Shown one piece after another: positions 32,274 through 42,679 of a stretch of 64,000 bases of DNA; positions within the stretch are counted from its first letter, which is position 1, and each line of letters opens with the position of its first letter. Location: NCBI RefSeq assembly GCF_010560025.1, contig NZ_SAIY01000002.1, positions 496,001-560,000 of the forward strand. The letters are read 5' to 3'. The notes under the pieces were generated by a model. The model searched no databases. It was not told the DNA's origin and was given only the letters and a program-made list of their open reading frames with translations. The DNA is from Verrucosispora sioxanthis. GTDB taxonomy: Bacteria > Actinomycetota > Actinomycetes > Mycobacteriales > Micromonosporaceae. The position numbers and the translations under genes were made by a program.

Positions 32274-33203
32274 TCAGACACCGGGCCGGATGCCCCAGCT
32301 GCCGCGCCAGGTGTCGCCCGGTGCCAGGGTGATGAGATCCCGACCCGACCGGAACGCGTCCGGCGGGCAGGTCATCGGCTCCACCGCCACCGACCGGCGG
32401 AACCGCTCGCCGGTGAGGGTGTCACCGGTGAAGACCTGCCACCAGCCGAACTGGTCGTCGGCCCAGATCCGCAGCCCGGCCGAGGCGTCCGGCCCGGTCA
32501 GCGTCACCGAGGAGCCTCCGTCGTCGTCCCGGTTCACCTGCCCGAAGGCGAGGTCCAGGACCGCGTCACCGATGCGCCGCGGCTCGGTGTAGTCGTACTC
32601 GGTGCCGGCCACCACGGCCGCGCCGACCGGCAGCAGCCGACCGTCCAGCAGCAGCCGGGTACGGCCGGGTACGCGCAGGGCGATGTCCTCCACGGACACC
32701 CCCGGCAGTCGCAGGTACGGGTGCACGGAGAAGCCGAAGGGCACCGCCTCGGTGCCGACGTTCGTGACCTCGTGCTCGGCACGCAGCCCGTCGGCGCCCA
32801 CGCTCCACCTGGTACGCAGCCGCAGCGGCCACGGGTATCCGGGCTGCGGCAGCAGGTCGTAGCCGACCGTGACCTCGTCGGGTTTCTGCTCGATCAGGTG
32901 CCACGACGCCCAGTTCACCAGGCCGTGGATGGCGTTGTGCCGCTCCGGCTCGGTCAGGTTCAGCTGCCGTGACTGGCCGCCGAAGGTGTAGACGCCGTCG
33001 CGGATCCGGTTCGGCCAGGGTGCCAGCACCTGCCCCGCCGAGCCCGGGCACACCTCGTCGGTGGCATACCCGTCGAGGTGCTCGACCCCGTCCTGGCGGT
33101 AGGCGCGGAGCCCGCCGCCCACCTCGACGATGACCGCCTCGTGACCGGCGGCGGAGATGCTCCACTGGGCTCCCGAGAGGGGAAGCGGATCGCGGCTGTC
33201 CAT
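32274..33203 (-). CDS. aldose 1-epimerase family protein
   Basis: A 309-residue galactose-mutarotase-fold protein. The catalytic His pair is suggested by NAIHGLVNWASW (first His) and FGFSVHPYLRL (second His), with the late YTEP and VAVEPMTCPPDAF (Glu) typical of the family. It would interconvert sugar anomers; the exact sugar is unknown. ATG 33203 lies 11 bases after the MFS gene stop, so the two may be co-transcribed. Confidence 0.9.
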   Translation of the reverse strand: MDSRDPLPLSGAQWSISAAGHEAVIVEVGGGLRAYRQDGVEHLDGYATDEVCPGSAGQVLAPWPNRIRDGVYTFGGQSRQLNLTEPERHNAIHGLVNWASWHLIEQKPDEVTVGYDLLPQPGYPWPLRLRTRWSVGADGLRAEHEVTNVGTEAVPFGFSVHPYLRLPGVSVEDIALRVPGRTRLLLDGRLLPVGAAVVAGTEYDYTEPRRIGDAVLDLAFGQVNRDDDGGSSVTLTGPDASAGLRIWADDQFGWWQVFTGDTLTGERFRRSVAVEPMTCPPDAFRSGRDLITLAPGDTWRGSWGIRPGV

Positions 33204-33214
33204 GTCGCCAGACC

Positions 33215-34555
33215 CTAGCCGCCGACGCCGTTGTCCGCTCGCCGCGGTCGGCGGCCGGCGTCGGGCTCGTCCCCCTCGGCTCCGATCGGCGGCCGGTAGC
33301 GGGTCAGCGCCGGGAACGCCACGGCGAGCAGCACCGCGAGCACCGCCGCCGCGACACCGCCACCGACCCAGGCCACCCCGCTGCCGAAGCCGGCCGCCAT
33401 CGCACCGGCCCGCAGGTCGCCCAGGCGCGGACCGCCGGCAACCACCACGGTGTTGACGCCCTGGAGCCGGCCGCGCATCCGGTCCGGCGCGTAGACCAAC
33501 AGCAGCGACTGCCGTACCACCGAGCTGACCAGGTCGGCGGCCCCGGCCAGCACCAGCAGGACGACCACCAGCCAGAGCTGGCCGGCCAACCCGGCCAGCG
33601 CCACCGCGACACCCCAGCCCACCACGGCGAGCACCAGCACCAGCCCCTGCCGACGGACCTGGCCGATCCAACCCGAGACCAGGCCGGCGAGCAGCGAGCC
33701 GATCGCGATGGAGCTGTACAGCCAGCCCACCGCCGCACCGCCACCGAACCGCTCGGTCGCCACCTCGGGAAAGAGGGCCCGCGGGAAGGCGAACACCATC
33801 GCGATCAGGTCGATGGCGAAGGAGAGCAGCAACACCGGACTGCCGGCCAGGTACCGGACCCCGTCGACGATGCTGCGCAGCCCCGCCTGCCGGCGCCCGC
33901 CGTCGGGGTCGAGCTCCGGCGGCATGGCCGGCAGCCGCAGTGCTGCCCAGACCAGCGCGACGAGCAGCGTCGCGTCCACCGCGTACGCGACCGGCAGCGC
34001 CACCCCGAGATCCCAGATCGCCAGGATCAGGCCGGCGGCCAGCGGCCCGAGGACCGCGGTGGCCATGGCGGTGGTGAAGTTCAACGTGGTGGCCGCCGGC
34101 ACCAGTTCGGCCGGTACCAGCCGGGCCACGAGCGCACCCCGGGCCGGCCCGGAGATCGCGAACGCCACCGAACTCAGCGCCACCAGGGCCAGCAGCAGGA
34201 TCGGGCTGCCGACGCCGAGCAGCGCCTGGGCCAGCAGCCCCAGCACGGCCACCCAGAGCAGGACGGAGCCGCCCAACAGCACCCGCCGCCGGTCGATGGC
34301 GTCGGCGACCGCGCCACCCCAGAGCCCGAAGACCAGCAGCGGTACGAAGGCGGCGACGCCGAGCAGACCGACCCAGAGGGAGTCCTCGGTGAGCGCGTAC
34401 ATCTCCACCGGCACCGCGACGGCGGTGAACTGGAAACCGAACATCGCGATGGCGTTGCCGAGCCAGAGCCGCCGGTACGCCGGCACCCGCAGCGGGCGTA
34501 GATCGATCGCCCAGCGGCGCTGCTCGCGCGGCCGGTCGGTGCTGCCAACTGTCAC
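33215..34555 (-). CDS. MFS transporter (DHA3/EntS-like exporter)
   Basis: A 446-residue major-facilitator protein with 12 membrane helices. [16 protein letters not shown] opens it, the loop-2/3 signature [15 protein letters not shown] follows, and [17 protein letters not shown] is typical of the DHA3 enterobactin-exporter group. Substrate unknown. Its GTG start overlaps the pdxH stop by four bases (34552-34555), so pdxH, this gene and the epimerase probably form one operon. The link between vitamin B6 oxidation and the transporter is not obvious. Confidence 0.88.
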   Translation of the reverse strand: MTVGSTDRPREQRRWAIDLRPLRVPAYRRLWLGNAIAMFGFQFTAVAVPVEMYALTEDSLWVGLLGVAAFVPLLVFGLWGGAVADAIDRRRVLLGGSVLLWVAVLGLLAQALLGVGSPILLLALVALSSVAFAISGPARGALVARLVPAELVPAATTLNFTTAMATAVLGPLAAGLILAIWDLGVALPVAYAVDATLLVALVWAALRLPAMPPELDPDGGRRQAGLRSIVDGVRYLAGSPVLLLSFAIDLIAMVFAFPRALFPEVATERFGGGAAVGWLYSSIAIGSLLAGLVSGWIGQVRRQGLVLVLAVVGWGVAVALAGLAGQLWLVVVLLVLAGAADLVSSVVRQSLLLVYAPDRMRGRLQGVNTVVVAGGPRLGDLRAGAMAAGFGSGVAWVGGGVAAAVLAVLLAVAFPALTRYRPPIGAEGDEPDAGRRPRRADNGVGG

Positions 34556-35205
34556 GGGGCCAGCCGCTCCACGACCCAGCCCGCGTCGGTACGGCGGAAC
34601 CGCAACCGGTCGTGCAGCCGGCTGGCCCGGCCCTGCCAGAACTCGACCGAGTCGGGACGCACCCGCAGCCCACCCCAGTGCGGCGGCGCGGGGATCGGGT
34701 CCACGTCGGCGAAGCGCTCCGCCGCGGCCCGGTAGGCGTCATCGAGGGCGGCCCGGTCCGGCAGCACCGACGACTGGGCGCTGGCCCAGGCGCCGAGCTG
34801 CGAGCCACGCGGCCGGCTGGCGAAGTACGCCTCCGTCTCGGCCCGGTCGAGTCGTTCCACCGGGCCGGCGACGATCACCTGCCGCTGCATCGGGAACCAG
34901 GGGAACAGCAGGCTGGCGTACGGGTTGGCGGCCACCTCGGCGCCCTTGCGGGAACCGTAGTTGGTGAACAGCACGAAACCCTCCGGGTCGTACCCCTTGA
35001 GCAGCACCGTCCGGGCGCTCGGCCGCCCGGCGGCGTCGGCGGTGCCGAACACCATGGCGTTCGGCTCCGGCAGCTCGGCGGCGACCGCGTCGGCGAACCA
35101 CCTGTCGAACTGGGCGTGCCAGTCGGCGGCCAGTCCGCTCTCCGTCAGGCCGGATTCGGCGGCGTACTCGTGCCGCATCCCGGCCGGCACCGGTGTGTCC
35201 CCCAT
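34552..35205 (-). CDS. pdxH: pyridoxamine 5'-phosphate oxidase
   Basis: A 217-residue FMN enzyme that oxidises pyridoxine or pyridoxamine 5'-phosphate to pyridoxal phosphate. FMN and substrate motifs are intact: [47 protein letters not shown] and the C-terminal [26 protein letters not shown] 35205 has a GGGAGCG upstream. It leads the minus-strand operon and is divergent from citrate synthase across a 254-base gap. Confidence 0.94.
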   Translation of the reverse strand: MGDTPVPAGMRHEYAAESGLTESGLAADWHAQFDRWFADAVAAELPEPNAMVFGTADAAGRPSARTVLLKGYDPEGFVLFTNYGSRKGAEVAANPYASLLFPWFPMQRQVIVAGPVERLDRAETEAYFASRPRGSQLGAWASAQSSVLPDRAALDDAYRAAAERFADVDPIPAPPHWGGLRVRPDSVEFWQGRASRLHDRLRFRRTDAGWVVERLAP

Positions 35206-35459
35206 CACGCTCCCGCTCCTCCCCCGTGGGGCCGGTACGCGCCCGGCGACCAGCCCGTCCGGCCCAGTCTTATCGATGCCGGACGGGGACCGGCAAGCGG
35301 GATGTCGCCAGCAGCACATTGACAGCGTCTCGCGCACCCGGTCCCCAGCAGGCAAGATGTCACGAACACATCCCTGAGGGTCGCCTAAGGCGCTCACCCG
35401 GCCGGGGCCGGGGCACCGAGCCCGGGCGGGCGCACCGACCACACACCAGGAGTAGTGAG

Positions 35460-36566
35460 ATGGCCGACTTCAAACCCGGACTTGAGGGCGTCGTAGCCTT
35501 CGAAACCGAGATCGCCGAGCCCGACCGCGAGGGCGGTGCGCTGCGCTATCGCGGGGTCGACATCGAGGACCTGATCGGCCAGGTCTCCTTCGGCAACGTC
35601 TGGGCGCTGCTTGTCGACGGCCGCTTCGGCCCGGGCCTGCCGCCGGCCGAGCCGTTCCCGGTGCCGGTGCACTCCGGCGACATCCGGGTCGACGTGCAGT
35701 CCGCCGTCGCCATGCTCGCCCCCTACTGGGGTTTGCAGCAGATGCTGGACATCTCCGACGAGCAGGCCCGCGAGGACCTCGCCCGGGTTTCGGTCACCGC
35801 ACTCTCCTTCGTCGCCCAGTCGGCTCGCGGCCTCGGCCTGCCGGCGGTCCCGCAGAAGGAGATCGACAAGGCGGAGACGGTCGTCGAGCGCTTCATGAAG
35901 CGGTGGCGCGGGGAGCCCGACCCCCGGCACGTCAAGGCCGTCGACGCCTACTTCATCTCGGCCGCCGAGCACGGCCTGAACGCCTCCACCTTCACCGCCC
36001 GGATCGTCGCCTCCACCGGGGCCGACGCCGCCGCCTGCATCTCCTCGGGCATCGGCGCGCTCTCCGGCCCGTTGCACGGCGGTGCGCCGTCGCGGGTGCT
36101 GACCATGCTGGAGGCGGTCGAGCGCAGCGGCGACGCGGAGGGCTACGTCAAGGGCGTGCTCGACCGGGGCGAGCGGCTGATGGGCTTCGGCCACCGGGTC
36201 TACCGGGCCGAGGATCCACGCGCCCGGGTGCTCCGCCGCACCGCCCGGGAGCTGGGTGCCCCGCGCTTCGAGGTCGCCGAGGCCCTGGAGAAGGCGGCCC
36301 TCGCCGAGTTGCAGGCCCGCCGGCCGGACCGGGTGCTCGCCACGAATGTCGAGTTCTGGTCCGCCGTGGTGCTCGACTTCGCCGAGGTACCGGCGCACAT
36401 GTTCACCTCCATGTTCACCTGCGCCCGGATGGGCGGTTGGAGTGCGCACATCCTGGAGCAGAAGAAGCTCCAGCGGCTGGTCCGTCCCTCGGCCCGCTAC
36501 GTCGGCCCCGGCACCCGCAAGCCGCACGAGGTCGACGGTTGGGACGCCGTCCCGCACGACGTCTGA
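35460..36566 (+). CDS. citrate synthase 2
   Basis: A 368-residue citrate synthase of the shorter actinobacterial type (citA-like), condensing acetyl-CoA and oxaloacetate. Active-site regions seen: [12 protein letters not shown] (His), [15 protein letters not shown] (His/Arg), and the late [15 protein letters not shown] (Asp) and [16 protein letters not shown] (CoA/Arg). ATG 35460 follows an AGGAG eight bases upstream. A strong hairpin follows the stop. It is transcribed alone; whether it is the main TCA enzyme or a secondary one cannot be judged here. Confidence 0.93.
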   Translation: MADFKPGLEGVVAFETEIAEPDREGGALRYRGVDIEDLIGQVSFGNVWALLVDGRFGPGLPPAEPFPVPVHSGDIRVDVQSAVAMLAPYWGLQQMLDISDEQAREDLARVSVTALSFVAQSARGLGLPAVPQKEIDKAETVVERFMKRWRGEPDPRHVKAVDAYFISAAEHGLNASTFTARIVASTGADAAACISSGIGALSGPLHGGAPSRVLTMLEAVERSGDAEGYVKGVLDRGERLMGFGHRVYRAEDPRARVLRRTARELGAPRFEVAEALEKAALAELQARRPDRVLATNVEFWSAVVLDFAEVPAHMFTSMFTCARMGGWSAHILEQKKLQRLVRPSARYVGPGTRKPHEVDGWDAVPHDV

Positions 36567-36574
36567 TCTGCCGC

Positions 36575-36612
36575 GACAGGGCCTCTCCGCCGGATGGTGG
36601 AGGGGCCCTGTC
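36575..36612 (+). terminator. 14-bp hairpin terminator after citrate synthase
   Basis: GACAGGGCCTCTCC (36575-36588) pairs with GGAGGGGCCCTGTC (36599-36612) with one G-U pair and a ten-base loop, starting eight bases after the stop. Confidence 0.85.
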
Positions 36613-38059
<1,447 letters not shown>

Positions 38060-38081
38060 GACCGCCGACCCGGTCTCGTCA

Positions 38082-38114
38082 CGGGCCCGGCACCCGATCG
38101 GGGTGCCGGGCCCG
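38082..38114 (+). terminator. 14-bp hairpin terminator after serC
   Basis: CGGGCCCGGCACCC (38082-38095) pairs perfectly with GGGTGCCGGGCCCG (38101-38114) around a five-base loop, 22 bases after the serC stop. The remaining 240 bases to sepH hold its promoter region, with nothing else I can support. Confidence 0.88.
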
Positions 38115-38357
38115 CGCCGTGGGAAGCCTCGGTAGGCCTCCGGCACACGCCTGCTCCCGGCACCACTTCGGACCGGGTACCACGGCACTGTCCGCCGTCG
38201 ACGGCTGACCCGTCACACAGCGGCGGAGCAGGCGGATCCGCCGCTTGTCCGGGCGTGGCGTCTCCCGCCCGGGGACGGATGGGCGTACCGTGGAGCGCAA
38301 CGCCCCGGGTGGCCGGCTCGTGGCGTACGGCCAGCGAAGCGGGACGGAGGCAACGCG

Positions 38358-39438
38358 ATGCGCCCAGTACGCTTCGTCGCCCTCTCCGAGGACGGCCAGG
38401 CCCTGGTGCTCGCCGACGAGGTCGGGCGGCTGCTCGCCCTGCCGTTGGACGAGCGTATCGCCGGAGCGCTGCACGCCGAGCCGGGTACGCCCACGCTCGC
38501 GGTGGCACCGGCCGCCGCCGACCCGGTGCCTTCGCTGTCTCCTCGGGACATCCAGGCCCGGATCCGCTCCGGTGAGTCCGCTGAGGACGTCGCCCGGATC
38601 GCCGGCGTCCCTGTCGATCGGGTGCTCCGCTACGCCGGGCCGGTGCTCCAGGAGCGCGCGATGCTCGCCCAGCACGCCCGGCGCACCCGGCTCAAGGGTG
38701 CCGAGAAACCGACGCCGCTGGCCGAGGTGGTCAACGGTCGGCTCGCCCAACACGGGATCGACACCGAGAAGATCTCCTGGGACGCCTGGCGTCGCGACGA
38801 CGGCACCTGGCGGATCGTCGCGACCTGGCCGTCCGGCAAGGCCACCGCCCAGGCGGTCTGGGATCTGGACAAGACCCGGCAGTCGGTCGCCCCGCACGAC
38901 GACATGGCGCAATACCTGTGCGCCGAGCGCCCGACGCCGATCCTGGGCCAGGAGCCGGCACCGGAGCGGGGCGGCCACGCCCTGCCCGGCCCGTCGCGTG
39001 GCGAGCCGAGTCGCGGTGGACACGGGCTGCCCTCGCCCGCCGAGTCGGGTCGCGCGGGTCGTGACCCGATCCGCGCCGGCCGCGACGCGCTGCTCGCCTC
39101 CTCGACCGGCCACTCGGTTCGACCACGGGCCGTGGGCTCGAACCGCGCACACCGGCCGCGCTCGCGGGCGGTCCGGACACGCAACGCCAGCGGGCGGTTG
39201 GCGGGGCGCCGCGGCGCTGCTCGGTGGCGGTCAGGGCTCGGCGTTCGACGACGACGCGGACGCGCCCAAGGAGGTGCCGGCCGTGCCCTCGTTGGCGGTG
39301 CTGCGTCCGCGCCGGACCAACGCGCCGGCCGCTGGTGCCACCGAGTCCGGCGAGGCCGGCGGCAAGCCGCGCAAGCGGCTGCCCAGCTGGGACGACGTCC
39401 TCTTCGGCACCGGCCCTGCGGCCCGCGAGTCCTCCTGA
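38358..39438 (+). pseudogene. sepH: septation protein SepH (DUF3071), reading frame broken
   Basis: SepH stimulates FtsZ assembly in actinobacteria. Residues 1-165 are the DUF3071 region (MRPVRFVALSEDGQALVLADEVGRLL, then RIRSGESAEDVARIAGVPVDRVLRYAGPVL as a helix-turn-helix). The conserved tail (LLGGGQGSAFDDD, VPAVPSLAVLRPRR, KRLPSWDDVLFGTG) lies in another frame ending at 39438. Between about 39103 and 39205 a third frame gives sensible sequence (LDRPLG, GLEPRTPAALAGGPDTQRQR), so two single-base losses explain it best: one in GCCTCCTCGAC near 39100 and one in GCGGGGCGCC near 39205. As written the first frame runs out of phase. ATG 38358 has GGAGG eight bases upstream. Likely an intact gene with sequence errors. 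Confidence 0.85.
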
Positions 39439-39473
39439 CCCGCGGGCCCTGTGCCCGTAGCCCCTGACGGATC

Positions 39474-40075
39474 TCAGAGGGGCCAGGTGGCGAGTTGGTG
39501 GTAGCTCGACGAGGGCCCGGGCCGGCTCTGCACAAGCATCAGTTCCCTGGCCGGCCAGGGCGGGCCGAGGTAGCTGTCGAGTGCGGCCAGGTCCGCCTCG
39601 ATGTCGGCGTGCGGCACCCGGTCACCCGGACGGGCGATGGTCAGGTGCGGTCGGAACGGCTTCTCGTCGCCGGGAACCCGGCCGCGGTCAGTCCGGCGCG
39701 TACGGCGCCGGCCAGCGCTCCCAGGCGGGCGACATCGCCGCGTACGTCGACCCAGAGCACCGTGCTTCGGCCCCAGCCGAATCGACCACCGCCGCCCAGC
39801 CGCAGCACCGGCGAGCCGTCACACCCGCCGGGCGCCTGCGCCGCGGCACCGCCGCGAGCAGCCGCCACGGTGCGTGAGAGGACCTGCCGCAACTCGGCCA
39901 GTCGCGCGGGATCGACCTCGCCGACGAAGGCGAGCGTGAGATGGGCCTTCGTCGGGTCGACCAGCCGGACGTTCGTGCCGGCGGCCGAGGCCGCCGCCAG
40001 GCGTAACCCGGCCAACCGGGTGCTCAGGTGCGCGATGGCCTCGGCCGGTGGGTAGATCGCGATGAAGAGCCGCAC
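39474..40075 (-). pseudogene. thpR: 2'-5' RNA ligase-like phosphodiesterase, frameshifted
   Basis: A 2H-phosphoesterase (RNA 2',3'-cyclic phosphodiesterase). The first HxT motif is HLTLAF near residue 46. The frame from GTG 40075 stops at 39641, just after GFPATRSRSDRT. In the adjacent frame the sequence continues GDEKPFRPHLTIARPGD, supplying the second HxT motif, and ends HQLATWPL at 39474. One extra G in the TTCCCGGCGACGAG run near 39675 would join them; the span of 602 bases is one short of a multiple of three. As written the protein lacks its second catalytic His. The break is probably a missing base rather than real loss. Confidence 0.82.
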
Positions 40076-40092
40076 CTGTCACAGGATGGCAG

Positions 40093-40599
40093 TCAGTGGT
40101 TCCGCTCGGGTTGCTCGGGGCGGGTGGCCGGCAGCAGTAGGCCGGCGGCGTCCAACTCGGCCTCGACCCGTACCCGCTCGATCTGGCGGTCCAGGCCGGT
40201 CAACTCGGCGAGATGCTCGGTGATGCCCAACGCCCGGCAGGCCAGCCGGAGCCGATCGTCGTACGCGTCGAGCACCTCACTGTGCCACACGGCCGGTCTG
40301 CTGCCGCCGGCCCGGTCCCGGCGCAGGCACCGCAGGTCGGCGGCGATCTGTTCCAGCGGCCGCCGGTCCAGCCGGTCGAGCGCGCCGAGGTCGATCCGGT
40401 CGGCGACCGCGACGGCGTCGGCGGCCTCGTTCAGCCGGGCGATCAGACGTCGTTCGCGGCGCCGCTGCCGCCACTCGCCGTACCGGCAGGTCAACCGGTC
40501 GACGACCTCGTCGGCGCAGATGACGAGCGCGATCAGCACCGGCACGAAGACCACGGCGGCCAGCGCCACGGCCAGCAACAGTAGGCGTAGGATCTCCAC
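40093..40599 (-). CDS. hypothetical membrane-anchored protein
   Basis: A 168-residue protein with an N-terminal membrane helix (about 4-28, LRLLLLAVALAAVVFVPVLIALVI) and a long Arg/Leu/Glu-rich helical cytoplasmic part, with a HSEVLDAYDDRLRLACRALGI segment. It contains no enzyme motif I recognise. GTG start at 40599. It lies 17 bases upstream of thpR on the same strand, so the two are probably co-transcribed. Confidence 0.7.
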   Translation of the reverse strand: MEILRLLLLAVALAAVVFVPVLIALVICADEVVDRLTCRYGEWRQRRRERRLIARLNEAADAVAVADRIDLGALDRLDRRPLEQIAADLRCLRRDRAGGSRPAVWHSEVLDAYDDRLRLACRALGITEHLAELTGLDRQIERVRVEAELDAAGLLLPATRPEQPERNH

Positions 40600-40739
40600 C
40601 CATCGAAGCTATGCCGTGGCACAGCGTCAGGTAACCGAATTTCCGCATTCCGCGCGTGCGGCGATGCGCTGTCCAACCGCCGGTGACATCCCAGTGTTGG
40701 ACCGACCGGGCAGCGGGCGCGGCCGGCCATAGGAACTCG

Positions 40740-42017
40740 TCACATCTCGGTGACGTAGAAGCGCGGCAGCGGCAGGACGCGGAACCGCAGTCGGGCACCG
40801 GCCCGGCGTAGCTGCCAGGCCAGCGCCAGCAGCGCGGTGGTCAGCGAGAGCAGGCCACCGGCCCAGATGCTGGCACCGGCGCCGAAGGTCTCCGCGACCC
40901 AGCCGATGATCGGGGCGCCGACCGGGTTGGTGCCGAGGAACACCAGCACCCACAGCGCCATCACCCGTCCGCGGAAGGCGGCGTCGGTGCCGAGTTGCAC
41001 CCGCTGATTCGCCGCCTGGGCGAAATAGACCATGAAGAAGCCGGTCGGCGGCAACAGGGCGACCACCATCCAGTACGCCGGGGCCAGCCCGACGAGCGTG
41101 CCGAAGGTGGCGCAGCCGATCGCGGCGCCCAGCACCAGCCACACCGAGGGGCGGCTGCGCCGCCCGGTTCCGGCCAGCGCACCGACCAGCGCGCCGGCCG
41201 CGAGCGTGGTGCTGAACAGGCCGAACGAGGCCGCCCCGGTGTTGAAGACCGTCTTGGCCAGAGCCGCCAGTGTCAGCTGGAAGTTGAACAGCGACATCCC
41301 GATCACCGACATCACCACCATCGGGAGCAGCAGGTCGGGACGGCGGGCGACGTAGCGCAGCCCGTCGAGCACGGTCGCCGCGGCCCGCTCGCCACGCGCC
41401 GGCAGCGGCTCCCGGTGCAGTTCGGTCGACCGCATCCGGATCACCGTGACCAGCGGCGCGATCGAGCTGAGCGCGGTGACGAGGAAGACCGGACCGACGT
41501 CGAAGGCGGCGATGGCCAGGCCGGCCACGGCCGGACCGACGATCCGGGCCGAGTTGAACACGGCCGCGTTGAGGGAGAGCGCGTTGGGCAGCAGCGCCGT
41601 GCCGACCAGCTCGGAGACGAACGCCTGGCGTACCGGGGTCTCCATCGCGTTGGCGACGCCGAGCAGGGCGGCGAAGACGAAGACGTGCCAGAGCTGGACC
41701 AGGTCGGTCAGCACCAGCACGCTCATGGCCAGCGACAGCACGGTCCAGAACGCGTTGGCGACGAAGAGGAGCATCCGCTTGTCGTACCGGTCGGCGAGCC
41801 GCCCGGAGAGCAGGGTGAGCAGCAGCACGGGCGTGAACTGGAGGGCGACGACCACGCCGAGGGCGGTGGCCGAGTCGCCGGAGAGCTCGAGGACCAGCCA
41901 GTCCTGGGCGATGAACATCATCCAGACACCGATCAGCTTGACCAGTTGCCCGAATGCGAAGAGCCGGTAGTTGCGGACCTGTAGGGACTGGAACATCGTG
42001 CTCAGTCTTGCCTGCAC
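40740..42017 (-). CDS. MFS transporter (DHA3-like) in a MarR-controlled operon
   Basis: A 425-residue 12-helix major-facilitator protein with SLQVRNYRLFAFGQLVKLIGVWM opening, the loop signature LSGRLADRYDKRMLL, and AFRGRVMALWVLVFLGTNPVGAP in the second half. This is the enterobactin-exporter-like subgroup often acting as drug efflux pumps. GTG 42017 has GAGGAGG about ten bases upstream. It follows the MarR gene on the same strand after 81 bases, so it is probably the MarR-regulated efflux pump; the ligand is unknown. Confidence 0.88.
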   Translation of the reverse strand: MQARLSTMFQSLQVRNYRLFAFGQLVKLIGVWMMFIAQDWLVLELSGDSATALGVVVALQFTPVLLLTLLSGRLADRYDKRMLLFVANAFWTVLSLAMSVLVLTDLVQLWHVFVFAALLGVANAMETPVRQAFVSELVGTALLPNALSLNAAVFNSARIVGPAVAGLAIAAFDVGPVFLVTALSSIAPLVTVIRMRSTELHREPLPARGERAAATVLDGLRYVARRPDLLLPMVVMSVIGMSLFNFQLTLAALAKTVFNTGAASFGLFSTTLAAGALVGALAGTGRRSRPSVWLVLGAAIGCATFGTLVGLAPAYWMVVALLPPTGFFMVYFAQAANQRVQLGTDAAFRGRVMALWVLVFLGTNPVGAPIIGWVAETFGAGASIWAGGLLSLTTALLALAWQLRRAGARLRFRVLPLPRFYVTEM

Positions 42018-42098
42018 TCTTGGTGCGCCTCCTCGCGGTCGTACGCGTCGTCAACGACGGACGGCACGGCGCGGGGCGCACACCCGGTGTGCGCGGCG

Positions 42099-42548
42099 TC
42101 AGGCGCGGGAGATTCGTTGCAGGATCTCCGCGGCCCGGTGCAGGGTCTCCCGATCGGTGTCACTCAGCTCGGCCAGCCGGCGGGCCAGCCACTCGTCCCG
42201 GACCCGCTCGAACTGGTCGAGCACGGCCCGGCCCCCCTCGGTCGTCGCGAGGATGACCTGCCGGCCGTCGGTCGGATGCGGGGTGCGCTGCACCAGGCCG
42301 CGCTCCTCCAGCTTCGCGACGATCTTCGTCATCGTCGGTGGCTGCACCCGTTCGACGTCGGCGAGTTCCCGCGGCGTGAGCGCGCCCGCCAGCCGAAGGC
42401 TGGTGAGCGCGGACAGTTGGGTGACCGTGAGGTCACCAACCGGCCGGGCCTGGCGGACCCGCCGGTTCAACCGGGTGATCGCATCACGCAACTGGAGGGC
42501 CAGTTGCGCCGGTGGCATGCTCTGAGCCGTCACCGTCCGCTCCGTCAC
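42099..42548 (-). CDS. MarR family transcriptional regulator
   Basis: A 149-residue MarR protein. DLTVTQLSALTSLRLAGALTPRELADVERVQPPTMTKIVAKLEERGLVQRT is the winged helix and HPTDGRQVILATTEGG the wing, with the usual Asp-Gly-Arg. The GTG start lies three bases from a perfect 15-bp palindrome, suggesting autorepression and a leaderless or very short leader. It precedes an MFS pump on the same strand. Confidence 0.92.
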   Translation of the reverse strand: MTERTVTAQSMPPAQLALQLRDAITRLNRRVRQARPVGDLTVTQLSALTSLRLAGALTPRELADVERVQPPTMTKIVAKLEERGLVQRTPHPTDGRQVILATTEGGRAVLDQFERVRDEWLARRLAELSDTDRETLHRAAEILQRISRA

Positions 42549-42550
42549 GA

Positions 42551-42565
42551 TAGTTAGCCTAACTA
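42551..42565. promoter_or_regulatory. MarR operator palindrome
   Basis: TAGTTAG-C-CTAACTA is a perfect palindrome ending directly upstream of the MarR start at 42548, in an AT-rich island. Its form and position fit a MarR dimer site overlapping the -10 region of the marR-MFS operon. Confidence 0.75.
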
Positions 42566-42622
42566 ATTAGCTGACCGAGCCGCAGCGGATATGACCATGC
42601 TCACCCCGACGTTTCTCCTGCT

Positions 42623-42673
42623 CCGGGCCGGGCGCGGCGATCACGTCAGGCGGATCACACGCGCCCGGCCCGG
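42623..42673 (-). terminator. 14-bp perfect inverted repeat after the NCS2 permease gene
   Basis: CCGGGCCGGGCGCG (42623-42636) and CGCGCCCGGCCCGG (42660-42673) pair perfectly with a 23-base loop, starting seven bases beyond the permease stop at 42680. Probable terminator protecting the MarR promoter from read-through. Confidence 0.65.
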
Positions 42674-42679
42674 CGCCTG

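Noticed and set aside
35319..35324. TTGACA as -35 box of the citrate synthase promoter
   Set aside because: No -10-like hexamer lies 16-19 bases downstream; the nearest candidate is about 28 bases away.
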